Assembly (NCBI GenBank): GCA_017308345.1
Contig: JAFKFE010000542.1
Coordinates: 1-9,272 of the forward strand
Source: Alphaproteobacteria bacterium
GTDB lineage: Bacteria > Pseudomonadota > Alphaproteobacteria > Rhizobiales > Rhizobiaceae
Length of the DNA: 9,272 bases
Reading direction: 5' to 3'
Every line of letters starts with the position of its first letter. Within the stretch, counting starts at the first letter, position 1. A program made the position numbers and the translations under genes. The notes beneath the pieces were generated by a model. The model was not told the origin of the DNA, ran no database searches, and saw only the letters and a list, made by a program, of their open reading frames with translations. Below, piece by piece: positions 7,764-9,272 of this stretch.

Positions 7764-8485
7764 TCCGCGGCCGTCTGCGGCGCCATCGCCGCCAAGAGTT
7801 CGGCGGGCGTCGACACGCCGCGCTCCTCGGTCTTCACCACTCGGCCGGCGCGCAGGATGGATATGCGGTCGGACAAGGCCATCACCTCGTCCATGCGGTG
7901 CGTGATGAACAGGATCAGCGTGCCCGCGCCGGCCAGCGCGCGCATCAAGGCGAAGACCGACTCGCGATCGGCGAAGTCGAGCGCCGCCGTCACCTCGTCA
8001 AGGATCAGGACACGCGGATTGCGGATGACCGCGCGGGCGAGCACCACGAGCTGGCGCGCGGCAAGCGGCAGTTCGCCGCAAGGCCGGTCGAGATCGATCG
8101 GCGTCACCGCGAAGCGGTTGAGCGCGGCCTGCGCCCGGGCCCGCCGCTCGCCGCGCGGCACGCCTCGTCGCCAAAGCCCGTCGAGGCCGAGCAGGATGTT
8201 GTCGGTCACCGAACGATCTGGCGCGACCAGCACCTCCTGGAAAACGGTGGCGAAGCCAGCCGCCTGGAAGGCGCCGGGCTGCATGCCGGAAAACGGCCTG
8301 CCGTCGAGCAGTATCGCGCCGCCATCCGGCTGCACGATGCCGGACAAGAGCTTCACCAGCGTGCTCTTGCCCGAGCCGTTCTCGCCCAGGATCGTATGGA
8401 TCGTGCCTGGCCGGAAGGCGATGGACGCCTCCGCCAGCGCGACGGTTTCGCCATAGCGTTTGGAAACGCCTTGGACTTCGAGCAT
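7748..8485 (-). CDS. CUT2 ABC transporter ATPase, N-terminal-half protein (RbsA N-domain-like)
   Basis: This 245-residue protein corresponds to the first nucleotide-binding domain of RbsA/MglA. The P-loop GENGSGKST (34-42) is perfect. Gln83 marks the Q-loop (TVFQEV). Walker B is LILDE (160-164) with the catalytic Glu164, followed by VTAALD, and the switch His is His196 (FITHR). The signature, normally LSIGEQQ or LSGGQ, is LPLAARQ (139-145), lacking both the Ser and the Gly that contact ATP. So the protein can bind and hydrolyse ATP with the partner's intact signature but offers a poor signature in return. Fused family members are about 500 residues; here each half is a separate protein. The start has GGAAAGAG a few bases upstream and lies 57 bases after the binding-protein stop, beyond a stem-loop. 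Confidence 0.93.
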   Translation of the reverse strand: MLEVQGVSKRYGETVALAEASIAFRPGTIHTILGENGSGKSTLVKLLSGIVQPDGGAILLDGRPFSGMQPGAFQAAGFATVFQEVLVAPDRSVTDNILLGLDGLWRRGVPRGERRARAQAALNRFAVTPIDLDRPCGELPLAARQLVVLARAVIRNPRVLILDEVTAALDFADRESVFALMRALAGAGTLILFITHRMDEVMALSDRISILRAGRVVKTEERGVSTPAELLAAMAPQTAAELTHG

Positions 8486-8504
8486 GTCTCTTTCCGAAAA
8501 TGGT

Positions 8505-8534
8505 GAAGCCGGTCCCTCAAGAAGAACCGGCTTC
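8505..8534 (-). other. Stem-loop after the CUT2 binding-protein gene (attenuator or mRNA stabiliser)
   Basis: Bases 8505-8513 (gaagccggt) and 8526-8534 (accggcttc) make a perfect 9-bp stem with a 12-base loop. It starts nine bases after the binding-protein stop, in the 57-base gap before the first ATPase gene. On the minus strand a short TTTT follows about five bases past the stem, so partial termination is possible but a strong terminator is unlikely. Uneven expression (much binding protein, little membrane complex) is the inferred purpose. Confidence 0.55.
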
Positions 8535-8542
8535 GCATGACA

Positions 8543-9272
8543 TCACTTGGCGCAGGCGTCCGGCACCTTGGAATAATCCCAGCCCTTGGTCGGGGCGGGA
8601 TTGGCGAAATAGGCGTCGAGCACGTTTTCGGGCATCGGGTCCGTCGGCGGCACCGGGAAGACCGAAACGGCGTCCGGCGTCATGCAGTCCTTGTACCATT
8701 TGTCGAGTTCGGCGGCGTGCACCGGCGGGATCGGGATGAGCAGCGTGTTGAGCTTCGGCTTCTGGCCGTCGAGCATGCGCTCGCCGACGCGGAACAGCGT
8801 CTGCGCCGTCCAGCCCGGCAGCACGGCATGGCCTTCGAAGCGGTATTTGTCGGGATTGGCCTTCCAGTAGCCGAGCGCATCGCCGGTGATCGAGCCGGTG
8901 ATCAGCGGCGCCGGCCGGCCGGCCTCGGCGAAGGCCTCGGCCACGACACGGCTTTCGCTGCCGGTCGTCCACACCGCATCGATCGGCGCCGGATTGGTGG
9001 CGATCGCCTGCAGCACCACCGTCTTGGTGACGTTGGCAGTCCAATTGCCGTTGACGGTGCTCGCGACCTTGAGGCCGGTGTTCTCGGCCAGCGCCTTGTC
9101 GGCGCCCTGCTTTTCCTGGACGACGATCGGGTGACCGGCGATGCCTTCGACCACAAGCACGCTGGCGTCCGGCTTGGCCTTGCCGATCGCCGTCATCATG
9201 TCATAGCCCCAGCGGGCATAGTTGGAATCGACATTGATGGCGTTGGGGCTGGTGATGGAGCCCGCCGCCGTG
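8543..9272 (-). CDS. CUT2 ABC transporter periplasmic binding protein (RbsB-like), C-terminal part
   Basis: The last 242 residues of a periplasmic sugar-binding protein are present. The reading frame is open to the right edge (codons from 9271), so the signal peptide and the first part of the N-lobe lie outside. The ATG-like codons near 9199 are internal: the 24 codons before them (AAGSITSPNAINVDSNYARW...) continue the same domain. The fragment shows the RbsB/LacI-like type I fold, including VLVVEGIAGHPIVVQEKQGA, then TVNGNWTANVTKTVVLQAIA leading to the IDAVWTTGSESRVVAEAFAEAG strand-helix unit, which is the usual counterpart of the D-G-x-x-x-G-A-x-x-A-L segment. Two Cys near the C-terminus (KDCMTP and DACAK) could form a disulphide. 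It heads the operon for the split ATPase and two permeases. The ligand is unknown. Confidence 0.9.
   Translation of the reverse strand, partial: TAAGSITSPNAINVDSNYARWGYDMMTAIGKAKPDASVLVVEGIAGHPIVVQEKQGADKALAENTGLKVASTVNGNWTANVTKTVVLQAIATNPAPIDAVWTTGSESRVVAEAFAEAGRPAPLITGSITGDALGYWKANPDKYRFEGHAVLPGWTAQTLFRVGERMLDGQKPKLNTLLIPIPPVHAAELDKWYKDCMTPDAVSVFPVPPTDPMPENVLDAYFANPAPTKGWDYSKVPDACAK

Noticed and set aside
9154..9199. Start of the RbsB-like gene at the ATG pair near 9199
   Set aside because: The frame continues upstream to the window edge with good family sequence, and there is no signal peptide after the ATGs. The gene is cut by the window rather than starting here.

Overview
The window is GC-rich, tightly packed bacterial DNA. 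Codon use, the two sugar-type ABC importers, the IclR regulator and the lactonase together suggest an alphaproteobacterium of the Rhizobiales (Mesorhizobium/Rhizobium-like). This placement is inferred from style and gene content, not from a marker gene. I see no rRNA, tRNA, CRISPR array, insertion sequence or phage gene.

Left block (1-2488, minus strand): a CUT1-type (MalEFG/UgpBAE-like) carbohydrate importer, transcribed leftwards. The order is periplasmic solute-binding protein, first permease, second permease (only its first 52 codons are present). Its ATPase is not in the window and would lie beyond position 1 or elsewhere in the genome. A 9-bp stem-loop follows the binding-protein gene.

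Centre (2489-4346): a 165-base divergent control region, then an IclR-family regulator (GTG start) and a COG3618-type amidohydrolase/lactonase, both rightwards. The control region holds a perfect 12-bp AT-rich palindrome next to the regulator gene. A related box overlaps a candidate promoter of the importer. The simplest reading is that the IclR protein controls both its own gene and the importer, and that the lactonase opens a sugar-acid lactone made from the imported sugar.

Junction (4372-5048, minus strand): a type II toxin-antitoxin pair, a Phd/YefM-like antitoxin followed by a VapC-like PIN-domain toxin. It is convergent with the lactonase and sits directly behind the second importer operon.

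Right block (5110-9272, minus strand): a second, unrelated importer of the CUT2 (RbsABC/MglABC) type. The order is RbsB-like binding protein (N-terminus cut off by the window edge), ATPase N-half, ATPase C-half, permease, permease. The usual fused two-domain RbsA ATPase is here two genes overlapping by 8 bases. A tandem 9-bp repeat (11-bp period) at the junction supplies both the stop of one and the start of the other. Motif reading indicates one complete ATP site and one fully degenerate site. The two permeases also differ, so the whole membrane complex is probably heteromeric.

The most interesting items are the split, strongly asymmetric CUT2 ATPase with its junction repeat, and the paired AT-rich boxes in the IclR/importer control region. 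Nothing here proves a wholly new kind of system.
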